From Azadirachta indica (lineage: Eukaryota > Streptophyta > Magnoliopsida > Sapindales > Meliaceae): a stretch of DNA of 64,000 nucleotides. The position numbers and the translations under genes are program-made. The stretch lies in assembly GCA_022749755.1 (NCBI GenBank), contig CM040452.1:18618350-18682349 (forward strand), in the 5' to 3' direction. Numbering within the stretch: the stretch's first letter is position 1; the number at the start of each line of letters is the position of its first letter. The notes beneath the pieces are model-generated. The model ran no database searches and was not told the DNA's origin. It saw only the letters and a list, made by a program, of their open reading frames with translations. Of this stretch, positions 1 to 11,621 are shown one piece after another.

Positions 1-128
1 AGAACACCACAAACCTTGTTTTTTCAAGTCATGATATTTCAATTACTGTTTGCTTTTGTATATATTGTGCATTGTTTGATATGACATTTTTTCCTTGATG
101 ATCTGATAGATACTATTTTCCATGATAG

Positions 129-1643
129 GTTGTCTTAGACCAAGAGATACCAGTTAAAAGCCTTAGTGAAATGAAAAGTGTACTTGTCTCAGCTCTTGCA
201 TCAAATGGACGAGTGTCTGAGGCGCTCAGCATTTATGAAGAAATCAAGCAAGCTGGATGTTGCTTGGATTCTAGAGCAGCCATATCTATTATTGTAAGTT
301 TTGCAGACATATGTTTAGCATTATATATTTTATCATTGCAATGACATTATCTGTTTCTGTCTTAGGAGCATCTGAACTCTGAAGGAGAGTTAAGTAGGAC
401 GGTTCAGTTACTGGAGGAATTGCATGATCTAGACCATTGGGTTGATGGTTGCTGCAGACTTATCTTGCAATCTATTCGATTTAAGAATTTAAGGTTGTGG
501 AAATTCAATTGATGGTTGATACAATATTCTTTGTTTTCTTGAAAATTTATATAATTTCCCCAGTTTGCACATATTGATTTTTTCTTTTTCTGTTTTATTC
601 TAGTTATGCCATGGATTTGCTCAAGCAACTCAAGGATAAAGTCAAGAATGATGAAATGACAATGGAAAATCATTTTACTGAGGTTTGCTCTTGCTCTTGT
701 TCTCACTTGTGTGAGAAAGAATATGAACAACTTGCTTAACACTGGAGTCTGTCTTGGCCATTAGTATTATTGTTGGTGAAGGCATTCTTTAGCAAATATA
801 GCTGTCAGGCATTTTGGTTTGGCAAACTTTTTAAGTACTTAGGTGTTCCCATTTGTATCCAAGGGGTTGGGTTGAGTGTTAACGGAGCCTTGGATTCAAA
901 CAAGAGGTTAGGAATTCAAAACCCCTTTGACAGGATTTGGGATATACATATCCCACAAGTTTCTTGACTATTAACATTGTAGGGTTTAAAACCTGATGAC
1001 ACAGAGAGTTCAAGGTATTTTGGGATACTAAAAGAAAAAGGAATACTGTAACTTGATACTCGGCCCAACTTCATCATACTTTCATGAACTGACTTGATGA
1101 ACCTTCTATTTCTTGCTTTTGTTATTACAATCGACTAGGTATTCTGCCAAATTGCCGACACAGACCCACCCGATGTGCAGATTGGCCTAGACATGCTTCA
1201 GTTCATTAAGCATGAACTTGGCCTTTCTCCATCGCGAAAATGTCTGGATTTTCTCCTTGGTGCGTGCGTGAATGCCAGAGATTTGCAAAGTTCACATTTG
1301 ATTTGGAAGGAATATAAGGAAGCCGGTCTGCCCTACAATGTTTTGAGTTATTTATGGTAAATGATGCCTGTTCTTTGGTCTTATGTTTGTCTCCCTTGGC
1401 CATGAATTGTAAAATTAACTTTGAATACAAGAGTACAGAAGCTGATCTCTCTCCCTCACGATATTTTATTATCCAATTGTTTGCAGGATGTATAAGGCCT
1501 TTTTGGCTTCAGGCAATCTTAAATCTGCAAGCAAACTATTAAATAAAATGCCAAAAGACGATCCCCATGTTCGATCTGTCGTCCAAGCATGCAAGCAAAT
1601 ATACATCAAGTCTGCTCCATCAAGAATAAAGAAGAGCGACTGA
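129..1643 (+). CDS. Pentatricopeptide repeat protein, 3' end (partial)
   Basis: This is the C-terminal part of a PPR protein; its 5' end lies outside the window. Exons I can join in frame are 129-293, 366-493, 604-682, 1139-1356 and 1487-1643 (TGA), all with GT-AG borders. The first exon encodes a PPR-like helical hairpin (MKSVLVSALASNGRVSEALS, then IYEEIKQAG). Later exons give further helical pairs (IGLDMLQFIKHELGLSPS; LWMYKAFLASGNLKSASKLL). The C-terminus is short and basic, with no E/DYW editing domain visible. PPR proteins usually bind organellar RNA. The many introns are unusual for PPR genes, most of which are intronless, and recall the long intron-rich PPR proteins of the At4g21880/At4g04790 type; that match is from memory. 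The first acceptor could instead be at 138/139. Confidence 0.8.
938..955. repeat. 18-bp near-perfect palindrome in PPR intron
   Basis: TGGGATATACATATCCCA has 8-bp arms around a 2-bp centre. It lies in the 456-bp intron 683-1138 of the PPR gene. No function can be assigned. Confidence 0.6.
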
Positions 1644-1914
1644 TTGAAATATACAAAATTTATTCTGTACACAAGAAGAAAATGAGAAGACTTGCGATTC
1701 TGACTAGTCTTCTTCATTGATTAATCCTTGTAAACAAGGTCACCGTATACGATTATATTGTTGTATATCAGTTAATTAATTCATATTCTTTTCAAAAATA
1801 TTAGTTTTTGCTATGAATTCTCAAACATTGCAGATTACAAAGTGATACAACATGGTAAAGTGCAATAATATAAGATTACATGGAAGATGAATGTACATTA
1901 TTTCTACCATAGTA

Positions 1915-2580
1915 TCAGAAAGAGTTAGCAAGAAGTATGGCTTGCCTGCAGCGAGCCTTAGCCTGTTCAAGCCTCTCACTCAATGTCTCTTCTTTAACAG
2001 CAGCTTTGACCATAGCCAAGTCCATCTCCATCAACCTCAAAACCCTAGACAACTCAGTCACCATTCTCTCTTCCACTTTCCCTTCATCTCTCAACACTTC
2101 TGCCTCTTCTCTTGCTCTCTCAGCCACTATTTCTCCGGCCTTTGCCAGAAGCGCTGTTGACCCATAATCCCTTTCCATCAATTCCTTCAACTTCTCCAAG
2201 AAGTCCATTATCACAAACCCAATTGGCTTCTCCAAGTTTATCTCTTTGGTTCTTTTCCAGCCAACTTCAAAGTTTGGTGGTTCTGGCTTCACAAGGCCTG
2301 TTCTTGATCTTCTTTCACGTAGGATCTCAGATTTTCTTCGCTTTTCGATGGGGAATGATTCGGGGCTTGTAGTGGTAATTGAGCTTGGAGAAGGAAAGTT
2401 GTCTTCTTCAGGTTGAGCTGGGACTGGAGTTGAGTTGTTTGAAGTAGCGTTGCTGCTGCTGCATTTGATGGAAAAGTGGTTTCTTTGTAAGTTATGAAGG
2501 AGAAGTCTTGATGGGCTTTTGCTGGTTTGGTTTAAGAGAGGAGAGTTTGGTTGAGAGAGGAAATGTAGAGTGGCCGCCAT
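1915..2580 (-). CDS. Predicted plastid-targeted protein, unknown function
   Basis: Intact single-exon ORF of 221 codons starting at ATG 2580. The N-terminus (about residues 1-40) is Ser/Asn-rich with almost no acidic residues, and IKC followed by Ser at 39-42 resembles a chloroplast transit-peptide cleavage site. Residues 45-80 are low-complexity Ser/Pro/Thr. The C-terminal half is highly charged and probably alpha-helical or coiled coil (KLKELMERD; VAERAREEAEVLRDEGKVEE; SERLEQAKARC). I recognise it as a type of conserved plant plastid protein but cannot name it. It ends 271 bp from the PPR stop, tail to tail, and is head to head with FIE. A GAA/GAT microsatellite lies just upstream of the start (about 2606-2650), in the likely 5' UTR or promoter. 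Confidence 0.75.
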   Translation of the reverse strand: MAATLHFLSQPNSPLLNQTSKSPSRLLLHNLQRNHFSIKCSSSNATSNNSTPVPAQPEEDNFPSPSSITTTSPESFPIEKRRKSEILRERRSRTGLVKPEPPNFEVGWKRTKEINLEKPIGFVIMDFLEKLKELMERDYGSTALLAKAGEIVAERAREEAEVLRDEGKVEERMVTELSRVLRLMEMDLAMVKAAVKEETLSERLEQAKARCRQAILLANSF

Positions 2581-3380
2581 GTCTGCTAATTTGCTGCTAA
2601 GATGAAATGTAGTAGAAGAAGAAGAAGATGATGATGATGATGATGAGGATATTTAGATAAAAAGTGATAAATGAACAAACCAAGTCATGCAAAAGCAAAA
2701 AATATCTATAACAACAACTAATGAGTATTGGTTGGCTTTTCACTTCACAAAAAAAATAAATAAATAAATAACAATTCAATGGTTTTTCAATTAAATCTTG
2801 GGTGTAATTTTAAAAGTGCTTTTAAATATCGAAATAAAAATTGTCTAAAATTTGTATTTAGTACTGTCCTATATAATCTATATACTCCTATTATTATTTA
2901 AACAAAAAGTAAATAAAAATAAGATATTTTTTTTCCATTTTCTTCATTTAAGACTCTTAACCATTTGCGTTTTATACATTTGCTTATTTACCAATGTTAT
3001 TGACTATGAATTTTTTTTTCCAATAATATTTTCATCAATATATTGTTTAAATTTATATTTTAAACTTTAATGTTTATTTTTAAATTTCTACCTATTAGGG
3101 AATTTTTTTTTTTGGTCAGACCCTTTTTAAATATAAAAAAAAAAGAGGAATTTTGTTGAAAAAAAAAATTAGAAATTTAGAATGGATAAACAAGCTAGTA
3201 TAAGTGCCAAATAGTTGTACATGCACTATTGTTATTATTTTAATTTTGATTTTAAGAAAATAATAAAAAATAATCGTTTTATCGTTTAAAAACCCCGCAA
3301 ACTCCAAAGACATGGAAACTGAACTGACTAGACGAATTTTGCTCTGGTTTGACACAGTAACGGGTGTTAACGGGCGTAGG
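2581..3380. other. Bidirectional intergenic region (plastid protein / FIE)
   Basis: 800 bp of AT-rich DNA between two divergent starts. It holds a (GAA)n(GAT)n microsatellite next to the left gene and long A/T runs. An ATG at 3312 is in frame with the FIE start (see FIE). No other gene is seen. Confidence 0.6.
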
Positions 3381-6300
3381 ATGGCGAGGACGGCGATCGG
3401 CTGCGAGCCACTGGTGGGATCACTAACTCCGTCCAAGAAACGCGAGTATAGAGTCACTAACAAGCTCCAAGAAGGCAAGCGTCCCCTGTACGCTGTCGTT
3501 TTCAACTTCATCGACTCTCGCTACTTCAATGTCTTCACTACTGTCGGCGGCAATCGCGTAAATTTCTTTGTCTTATCTTTCTTCGTGCTCTGCTTTCGTT
3601 TTAAGCTGATTTTGTGAAGTTTCAGGTTTTCACTGTAAAATGTTTACGTTGTGGCTTTAATTAGTGTATTCAAGCTTCTTAAAGCGTAATTAGAGTTAAT
3701 ATACTCGAGAATGTTATTTCAATTAGGTCTTAAACAAAGCAAAAAATTTTCCTCCTTTCGAAGTTGAAAACTTTGTTTCTTATTGCTTCCAGAAAATTAC
3801 TTTTGGAATCTTCAGGTTTAGCCGAAAAGTGGTTTTTAATAAATATGGCGGGTTTTCAACCATGTGTTTCTTGTTATAATGTTACTTGATGTCTTCTCAG
3901 GTGACTGTGTACCAATGTCTTGAGGGCGGTGTTATTGCAGCGTTGCAGTCTTATGTTGACGAAGATGTAAGATGCTCTGGTCTTTTTTATTGATTTTGTT
4001 GATTTTGATGCCATTTGCATGCTTGTGTGGTGCTGATAATTGTATTTAAAAGTGTCATTTAAAATATATTGGGAATTCCGTGTGCTATTTAGATCAGAAG
4101 GATGAGTCATTTTATACTGTCAGCTGGGCTTGCAACGTTGACGGAACACCCTTCTTGGTGGCAGGAGGTATCAACGGTATAATCCGCGTCATTGATGTGA
4201 GCAATGAGAAGCTTCACAAGGTAGAGCTTTTTATTTTAAGCATCCTAGCACTAGCAGTAGCAGTTGGTAGTTGATTAGTCTATCAGAAGTAGTGGTCTAT
4301 TGGAAAGTGAGGAAATGAACAATAATTATTAAGTGGGAGTAGACAAATGTAGGCAATTTGTTGATTTGAGATGGGGAAATTGCTGCTTCATTTAGTGTCA
4401 GTTTATTTCCTTTTCGTAACAAAAAAAGTAGTCCCGGTATTTCAACCGCAATATTTTGTAACTAAGTTTACATCTTTGAATAGAAAGTTCCTCATGAATT
4501 GGTCATGCAATACTGAATTTGTTGTCATTCATAAAAAGCAATGAACATAGTTGGAATTTTAGATTTATTCATGCTTCTTTTCCCTCACTATATTTCTCAT
4601 GCATGTGCAGAGTTTTGTTGGACATGGGGACTCAATAAATGAAATCAGAACTCAGCCTCTGAAACCATCTCTTGTGGTGTCTGCGAGCAAAGTATTTGTC
4701 ATAGTTGTTTTTTCCTTTTCCAAATATGTTTCTTCTTTCTGTTAGAACTGATTTTTAAGAGTGGAGCAGGACGAATCAGTTCGTCTTTGGAATGTGCATA
4801 CTGGAATATGCATTTTGATATTTGCTGGAGCTGGGGGTCACCGTAATGAAGTTCTGAGTGTGGTAAGAACAATATCTTTTAAATTTTGGCACTTTCTCTT
4901 TTCTAGATTAAAATAAAAATTAAGAACCAATTTTCTGATGGCTGTTGTAGGACTTCCATCCTTCAGACATATATCGCATTGCTAGTTGTGGTATGGACAA
5001 CACTGTTAAAATCTGGTCAATGAAAGGTGGGATACTAGCATTGTTCAATGTGATTTTACTGTTCTGTGGTGATCTTATTAGTAAATGAAGTTTATTACAT
5101 TGATACACCTTTGTACTCAAATATATATGCATCTAGTATGAAGACTGTGCTGCATACTGTACCTTGCTTGTATATATCACATTATATGCTTGATTATTAA
5201 GTCTATTAAAATCAAGGTATTAGTTAAAATTATTGCAATGATCTTGGATTGATTTTGATTTTGATTTTGGGCATCTCATTTGAGAGTCAAGCCCCTGGCC
5301 TTGACTTTGGTGGGTTAGGGGTGGGGTGGGAATAGGTCCTAGATTTATTTTCAACATGTTTGATTAAAGAGTCAGTTGGGTAGGATAGATGCTTGGACTA
5401 TTAATTAAGTAGGCATCACTTATTCCATTTTCTCTCATTTTCTTCCATCAACCTTTCTGCAGAATTCTGGACATATGTAGAGAAGTCATTCACATGGACT
5501 GATCTTCCTTCGAAGTTCCCAACAAAATACGTACAGTTCCCTGTAGGTTTCATTTCATTTTTCCTTCAATTTTACAATATTGAAGCAATTGGCATATATA
5601 GCCTGTGTTTCTAAGAATACTACTGTCATTTTCAGGTCTTCATAGCTTCTGTTCATTCCAATTATGTTGACTGTAATCGGTGGCTTGGTGATTTTATCCT
5701 GTCAAAGGTGAAATTCCTCCTTGATCCATTTTGTAGAATCTTGATTAATCTAAAATTAGAAGTCAGGAAAAATCTTTGTTGACAACAAATGCCCCTCTTG
5801 CCGTTTAACTAGCTAATTTGGACAGTGTCTAAATGATTGCAGAGTGTTGACAATGAAATTGTATTGTGGGAACCAAAAATGAAGGAACAGTCTCCTGGGG
5901 AGGTTAGAACAAACTTAATGCTTTTTTGGCTTTTTCGTAATCAGTTTGTAACTCTTTAATGTTTTGGTGTTGGTGCACCTTTCTTTTTCTTCTATTATGC
6001 TATAAAAGTTTATTCTGTTTGGCCATCTAGAATCCCTACATCAATCTTTTTGCTGCTTCAAAGATTTCCATGGTGTTTTTTGTTTAGGGTACAGCTGACA
6101 TCCTTCAAAAATACCCTGTTCCCGAGTGTGATATCTGGTTCATCAAGTTTTCCTGTGACTTCAATTACAATGCAGCTGCTATAGGTATATTGCAACGCTT
6201 GATGATATTTTTGTGATCCTTTACATATGCATATATGCAACCACTTTTAAGTCAACAATGTAAATGAATTTTTAATTGCATGAGTGCATTTTGTACAGAA

Positions 6301-6791
6301 AGTTACTTCTCAAGTATTTTTTATAAATTTAAAACCATATACTGGATCCATATAAGCATTATATTCTCAAAATGCTTGTATAATTATCAGTGAAACTAAA
6401 CATTTTGTTATTTTGACTGCCAGGGAATAGGGAAGGGAAAATATATGTTTGGGAGCTGCAAAGTAGCCCCCCTACTCTCATTGCAAGGTTGCTTTTATTT
6501 ACCTTAGTGTCAAAAACACACATATTTTATCATTCTGGTGGTCTTACACCTTGTTATCTCTCTCAGGCTATCCCATGCTCATTCGAGATCTCCAATTAGA
6601 CAGACTGCCATGTCCTTTGATGGAAGGTAGCTCCTACAGTTTTCTAGTCTCTTCTTAATGTCTTATGATCTTAGTTAAGACTAAAATTGGGAGAAACATT
6701 GAAACATTATGTTTTTATTTGTTGTAGCACGATTCTCAGCTGTTGTGAGGATGGAGCAATATGGCGGTGGGATGCTCTATCAACTTCTTAA
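3381..6791 (+). CDS. FIE: Polycomb protein FIE (WD40, ESC/EED orthologue)
   Basis: FIE is the WD40 subunit of plant Polycomb Repressive Complex 2, which deposits H3K27me3; it represses endosperm development before fertilisation and floral programmes later. Thirteen exons join in frame: 3381-3557, 3901-3966, 4098-4220, 4611-4691, 4770-4862, 4951-5026, 5463-5542, 5636-5707, 5843-5902, 6088-6184, 6424-6487, 6567-6626, 6728-6791. They total 1113 nt, or 370 aa, against 369 aa recalled for Arabidopsis FIE, also with 13 exons. Diagnostic stretches include LVGSLTPSKKREYRVTNK, RPLYAVVFNF, NEIRTQPLKPSLVVSASKDE, AGAGGHRNEVLSVDFHPSD, KIWSMKEFWTYVEKSFTWTD and CDIWFIKFSCDFN. WD-type ends VRLWN and VKIWS are present. 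An in-frame ATG at 3312 would add 23 residues not found in the family, so 3381 is preferred. No defects are seen. Confidence 0.95.
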
Positions 6792-7495
6792 GTCTATCCA
6801 AGTGGGTGTACCAGAAACCTTTACAGATGCTTGTTTAATGTTTAATAAGAGGTTGATGCAGTTATTTATGTAGAACACGAATTTAGAGTTGGAGCAATTC
6901 CATGACCCTCTGGTTGACAATCACAGCCTTATTAATCAAGTTGAGGCTGACATGACTGAATCTGTTCAATTAGACTTACCGGTCTGCTTAGATACCTTAA
7001 TGTCACCATATTTGCAGATAGCACGGCAGAGTTGAATTGAATGTTACTAACAGAAGATTGTAAGAGATGCTATACATTACTATAAATGAACTGGAAGACA
7101 TGCGAAGCAAACGAGTTATTAAGGGAAACGAGCTTGAAATCAAGTAATTGATGGCCCTTTTGCTTAATTTCTTTGAAGCTGATGTATTCGAATGAACCTT
7201 CGAACTGTCAACTTTTAATTAAATTATACTTTTCTATTTTATCTTCAAGTTTTTCAAGTTTCTGATCATATTTTTTAAGTCTCTTCAAATTTTGAAATAC
7301 AACGAAAGAGTTCAATAATTAGAAAACACAATTGGTGGATTTCTAGATTGCTTTAGGCTTTTCGGGTTGGGTAGATACAAATACCTACCTAATCATCCTC
7401 ATGTATTACCTTGGAAAATTGCTTAGTCTGGTAGGAAACTAAACGAAGGAAATTGCACGGCCCACGAATGAAATGTCCAGTGACACTAAGATTTG
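6792..7495. other. Intergenic: FIE 3' UTR and spacer
   Basis: Contains the FIE 3' UTR. I see no ORF or repeat worth naming. It ends at the degraded 3' end of the ankyrin pseudogene. Confidence 0.5.
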
Positions 7496-9746
7496 CTAAT
7501 CCAACCGTTCGGTGATTTGGGGGGATGTGGTTCGAAAGCTTCCATTATCACTATGTATTCTTCCTGATGTTGTTCGTTGGCCTGTGGAGCTGGAGCCGAT
7601 ACGCTGCTTCATCGACCCCTTGAGCAATTGCATAACAAGAGGGGTTGAAATGGATGACCTCCGGCGCAAATATTTGATGAAAAACGGAGCACTGGAGCCG
7701 ATAGCAATGACGACAAGAGCAAGCCATTGGCTCTCCGGTGATATGACACTGTACAATCCGGTTACGAAGGAAAACAATGTTCCTCCAAGCGCGATATTCA
7801 GTGAGTTCTTACTGTAAATGCTTGCTGAGCGCAAGAAGGCAGGGTGCCCGAATCATAGCCAAGATTAAAAGAAGCACAACACTCAAGGAGCAGCAAACTG
7901 CGACTGAATCTGCCAACACGAAAGCCTTAAGTGATGCCCTACTTATAAGGATTGAGGCGCCAATTTCGTCTTTAGTATCGTCGTTGTAGTAGCCACCTGG
8001 TAATGTGAATTCTGCTGTGAAAGTTAAAGTTGCCAGAAGAATAGCAACTACTGATAATGTGTTGGCCATTTGCTTCAAGTCTGCGTCCGGGTGATTGAAT
8101 GTACCCTTTGCTTGGGGATAAATCTTTCGGTTATCGGGATGTCTGCCTCGTGGTGCATTGTGCCTATGCAGATAAGAATGAAGTGATTTCTTCAATAGTA
8201 ATTAATATTACTAGAAAAGATTAAAAAAAATGAATGTCAGCCATCAATGAATTTTAGTAAACAACGAATATTACTTCCAAGATAATATTAAAATTACCTG
8301 TCGGTAAGAAAGTTTAGAGTCTAGCAGATGTCTAGCGCTGTGAGGCCTCCATTATTCTTGGCCCTCAAGTCCACACATCCAGTTGCCATCAGCCTTCTCA
8401 CCATCTTGTAGTTTTGGTTCTGGATTGCTAGATGCAACGCGGTGTTGCCTTCATCGTCAGGTTCATTCACAAGCTCCATCATTCTGGCAATAACAAGAAG
8501 TCCCTGACATTTTGCACCGTGTTGTTTAACACCACAAGATGAAGTGCATTTCGGCCTGCCGGGTCACACAGCTCGATTTTGTCCGGACAGTGCTTGAGTA
8601 TCTCTTCAAGGACATAAAAATTCCCGGAGCTTGTGGCTTCCAATAGTGGCGTTCGACCGTTGGCATCTCTTATATAGGCAGATGAATTACTTTCATTCAA
8701 CAATTGGCATATTATTTTTGTTTCTCTGGCCTCTGTTGCAAAATGCAGGGCTGTCATTCCTTTTATGTCAGGTTGCTTCATGAGTTCCAACATTTCTTCT
8801 AGTCCTAGCAGATAGCCGATGCATTCTGTGGGCATCAACAGCACAGATAACAGATGGGTCAGATGCCAAGTTCCTGATACAAAAGGCGACGTCATTTCCT
8901 CCATGTCTTGCCGATAACCATTCAATCAATTGCTCATTGGCCTCATGCTTATGAAAAGTATTATTGATTCCAAAATATTTTATTCGGGGAGACCACTAAT
9001 CTTATAGAGCATGCTAGCATATTTTTTGAATATGTCTTAAATTCAACAATAAATGTTACGTGATAAAAAAAAAATCAACATACCGCTGCTTCCTGCAAGG
9101 ACGGCGGCAAGGAAGGGATTCTGACCATCTGGGCCCCGGATAGCATCATGCAGAAGATTTGGCTTGTCTGACACTTTCTGTCAAGAACTTCAAAATCCTG
9201 AGCGGCACAACTTTGCACTTAGATTCTGCAGCTGAATATAGAGGGCTCTCACGAGCACAATTAACAAATCCAGCCATTTCACGGTCTAGTTCCCACAAGC
9301 AGAGTGCTGCCTGCTCGTGCCCATTCCTCAAAGCCTCATGTAAAGCTCTACTTCGTACCTTATTCCTCATTCTCCAGAGCTTAGGAAGTCCTCTCTCTCC
9401 CTCTTCCATTTCTCCCAAAGCTCTCGTATATGGAGTTTCAATTGAATCAATCTTGTATAAACCGTTTGATCTTTTGTCGTTAAGCAGAACATTTACCACA
9501 CCAGTGTGACCAGCCCTGGCTGCAACATGCAGCGGGGTGTCACCCTTTGAGTTTTTGTGGCTTGCAAGATAAGGACTTGTTTTCAGAGCCTCTCGAATGA
9601 ATGTTTCGTGGCCCAACTTTGCAGCCATGTGAATTATATTGTTTCCCTGATGTGTCCGCAACTGTGAGATTGTTGTCAACTTGGATAACCTCCTTCAGAA
9701 ACACTACATCTCCCTCTCTCGCTGCCTTATACATCAAGCAATCCAT
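7496..9746 (-). pseudogene. Ankyrin-repeat/PGG-domain membrane protein pseudogene
   Basis: A decayed member of the plant ankyrin-PGG family (ACD6/ITN1-like: N-terminal ankyrin repeats, C-terminal PGG domain with four membrane helices). The ATG at 9746 opens MDCLMYKAAREGD. Ankyrin hallmarks follow in changing frames: NNIIHMAAKLGH, DTPLHVAARAGHTGVVNVLL, SPLYSAAESK, MTALHFATEA, RTPLLEATSSG, NALHLVVLNN and NTALHLAIQNQN. The last exon region carries the PGG signature (ANTLSVVAILLATLTFTAEF, TLPGGY) and later hydrophobic segments. The frame breaks near 9677, 9175, 8930, 8487 and 7815, and a stop near 8322-8330 precedes a plausible donor. An intron lies about 8955-9083. With five or more independent lesions it cannot encode a full protein. 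Assembly error could explain one break but not all. Confidence 0.85.
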
Positions 9747-10778
9747 AGCTTCTACAATGGCTGTTTTGATGTTTTCTCTCTCAGAGAAAACCAGGCAAGG
9801 TTCAAATTAAGTGCTCATTCATTAATAGGTCGCATTTGACGGCTTGCATGCATGAAAATCATTTCCAACAAACTAAAAAACAATTAAGTAAAAGGAATGA
9901 CTGCTGAGATTTGTTTTGCAATCAGAACAAGATATATGCAATGACAAGTTACAATTTCTTACAATTTCAGTGTTTTACCCGTTTATACGAAATGTTTACA
10001 CTGAAACGTTAAATAATTGTCAAAGGAGAAACAGTGTAAAGATCATTTTCATAGTTCCTGACTGAAATCTATTTGATTGGGTCTCTGCTTGACAGAATCG
10101 ACTGGGGCAGTGTTATTTAGCAGAATTGGCCTACCAAATGATTTTAATTAAGCCCACTAATTGCAGGTGCTTGAACGAACTATATAATATAATACAACAG
10201 CTGCACTTAGTTAAAATAAATTTAATTTTGAAAACGTTATTTTACAGATTTCCAACTCCGAAATTTCAGAGACACATCTATAAGAGGAGCCAAATTAAAA
10301 ATCTATTTTCTTCTAATTTTTGTTCATACGTTTAGACATTATCTCTCTATGTACTATATGTTGTTTTAGTAACCTCTCTTTTTAAAGTGACAGGTGGAAT
10401 TTTATCTTTTTGTGTGCAGAAGATCACGGAGTCAAAATCGTCACGGTGTTATTTGCTCAATAGATTCAAATAATAATATTTGAGTTTTAATAAATATTTT
10501 GCGATTGCTTTGCAATTACAAAATACAAATCAGGCATTATAAAAGTGATCATGCAATGGATGACAATGTAATGGAAGCGATTTGTAACGTTGGTGTTAAT
10601 ACCTATATCCAGGTTCTGAAGTCAAATTAAACATGGGAAGTTGCCATTAATTCATAGTTTTATGTGTACGACCTTATCAGGTGGCTAGCATGCTGATAGA
10701 TGTTAGTCATAAAAATAAAAATAATGAGGACGATGACAATGAAAGCCAGATTATTTTGTACCTCAGTTCTCATTACAA
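9747..10778. other. Intergenic spacer between ankyrin relics
   Basis: About 1 kb of AT-rich DNA. I see no gene, no clear repeat and no RNA gene. Confidence 0.5.
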
Positions 10779-11114
10779 ATGCGCAACTTTAGATATTCGA
10801 TCGTGTTGGCAAGTTCACTTGCGGTTTTCTGCTCTTTAGCTGTGGTTTTTGTCTTAATTTTGGCCACTGCCGGTGACTCCTGCAATCAGTTACAGCAAGA
10901 ACTTGTCGAATTCTTGGGACTTGAGAGGAAGGCCGGTTACCTTCATGACTGGATTATTGCACAGTCATTTTACCATACAGAGACCAAATGGGTAGCCATT
11001 GCTTTCATCTGCATGTTTCTGGCGAATGTTTTCCCTTTGACTCTTTGTGCCATACAGTTGCAGAAGGATAAAGATTTAACTACTCCCACGGAAACATCAG
11101 AAACCAACTCCTGA
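10779..11114 (+). pseudogene. PGG-domain-like C-terminal fragment
   Basis: Open frame of 112 codons starting at ATG 10779. It begins with a hydrophobic helix (SIVLASSLAVFCSLAVVFVL) that resembles the third PGG membrane helix of the neighbouring pseudogene, which reads VLADSVAVCCSLSVVLLLIL in the equivalent place. A charged loop and a second helix (WVAIAFICMFLANVFPLTLC) follow, then a polar tail. No ankyrin repeats or PGG motif lie upstream. An acceptor-like CAG at 10763-10765 would open the same frame earlier, so this may be the last exon of a lost gene. It is on the strand opposite the 7496-9746 pseudogene. It could be a small expressed two-helix protein, but a relic is more likely. Confidence 0.5.
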
Positions 11115-11621
11115 TAACGAAAAAAAGAGCAGATCATCCCACGGAGTCACCAAAGGGTGCTGATCAGCTCATTTCATCCCGTTTTTGAGTCCATTCTGTT
11201 TTCTTCCTGCAATGTGGTCTCAGTCAGCAGAGGACATCTAACCAAGACACTCGCATTTACATGCTTCAGGACGCTACACAATACATATGTTGATCCACCA
11301 ATTTAATGCACAAAACGGGCATATCAGTCTCCGTAACATGAGACAGAACAACCCACTTCAAATCTTTTATACAGAGAGGGAGCGGTTAAACAATATTTTA
11401 TTTGTTTAAATATATAGTACGAAAAAAATGTCTTCTTAAACAATACAAAATTTCGGGCCCTATAAACAGCTTTCACTTCCACCCGACGGTTACATACACT
11501 CAACATCCCTTTCCAAGTATACTATATACAGCAAAGAATGGGTTGAACTATATGATCTGTCAAAATTGTACATCAAGGACAGAGCAGACATTTTTTTTTT
11601 CCTAGGACGAGGAGGAATTAA
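11115..11621. other. Spacer and 3' UTR of the chorein-N gene
   Basis: Convergent interval between the PGG-like fragment (+) and the lipid transfer protein gene (-). The right part is probably the latter's 3' UTR. No other feature is seen. Confidence 0.5.

Noticed and set aside
1891..2372. Three + strand ORFs opposite the plastid protein
   Set aside because: Shadow frames of the minus-strand gene, Ser/Leu-rich by complement of its charged helices.
3116..3511. 131-codon open frame antisense to FIE exon 1
   Set aside because: It overlaps the conserved FIE exon on the other strand, and its C-terminal part is low-complexity AT-rich sequence; a shadow frame.
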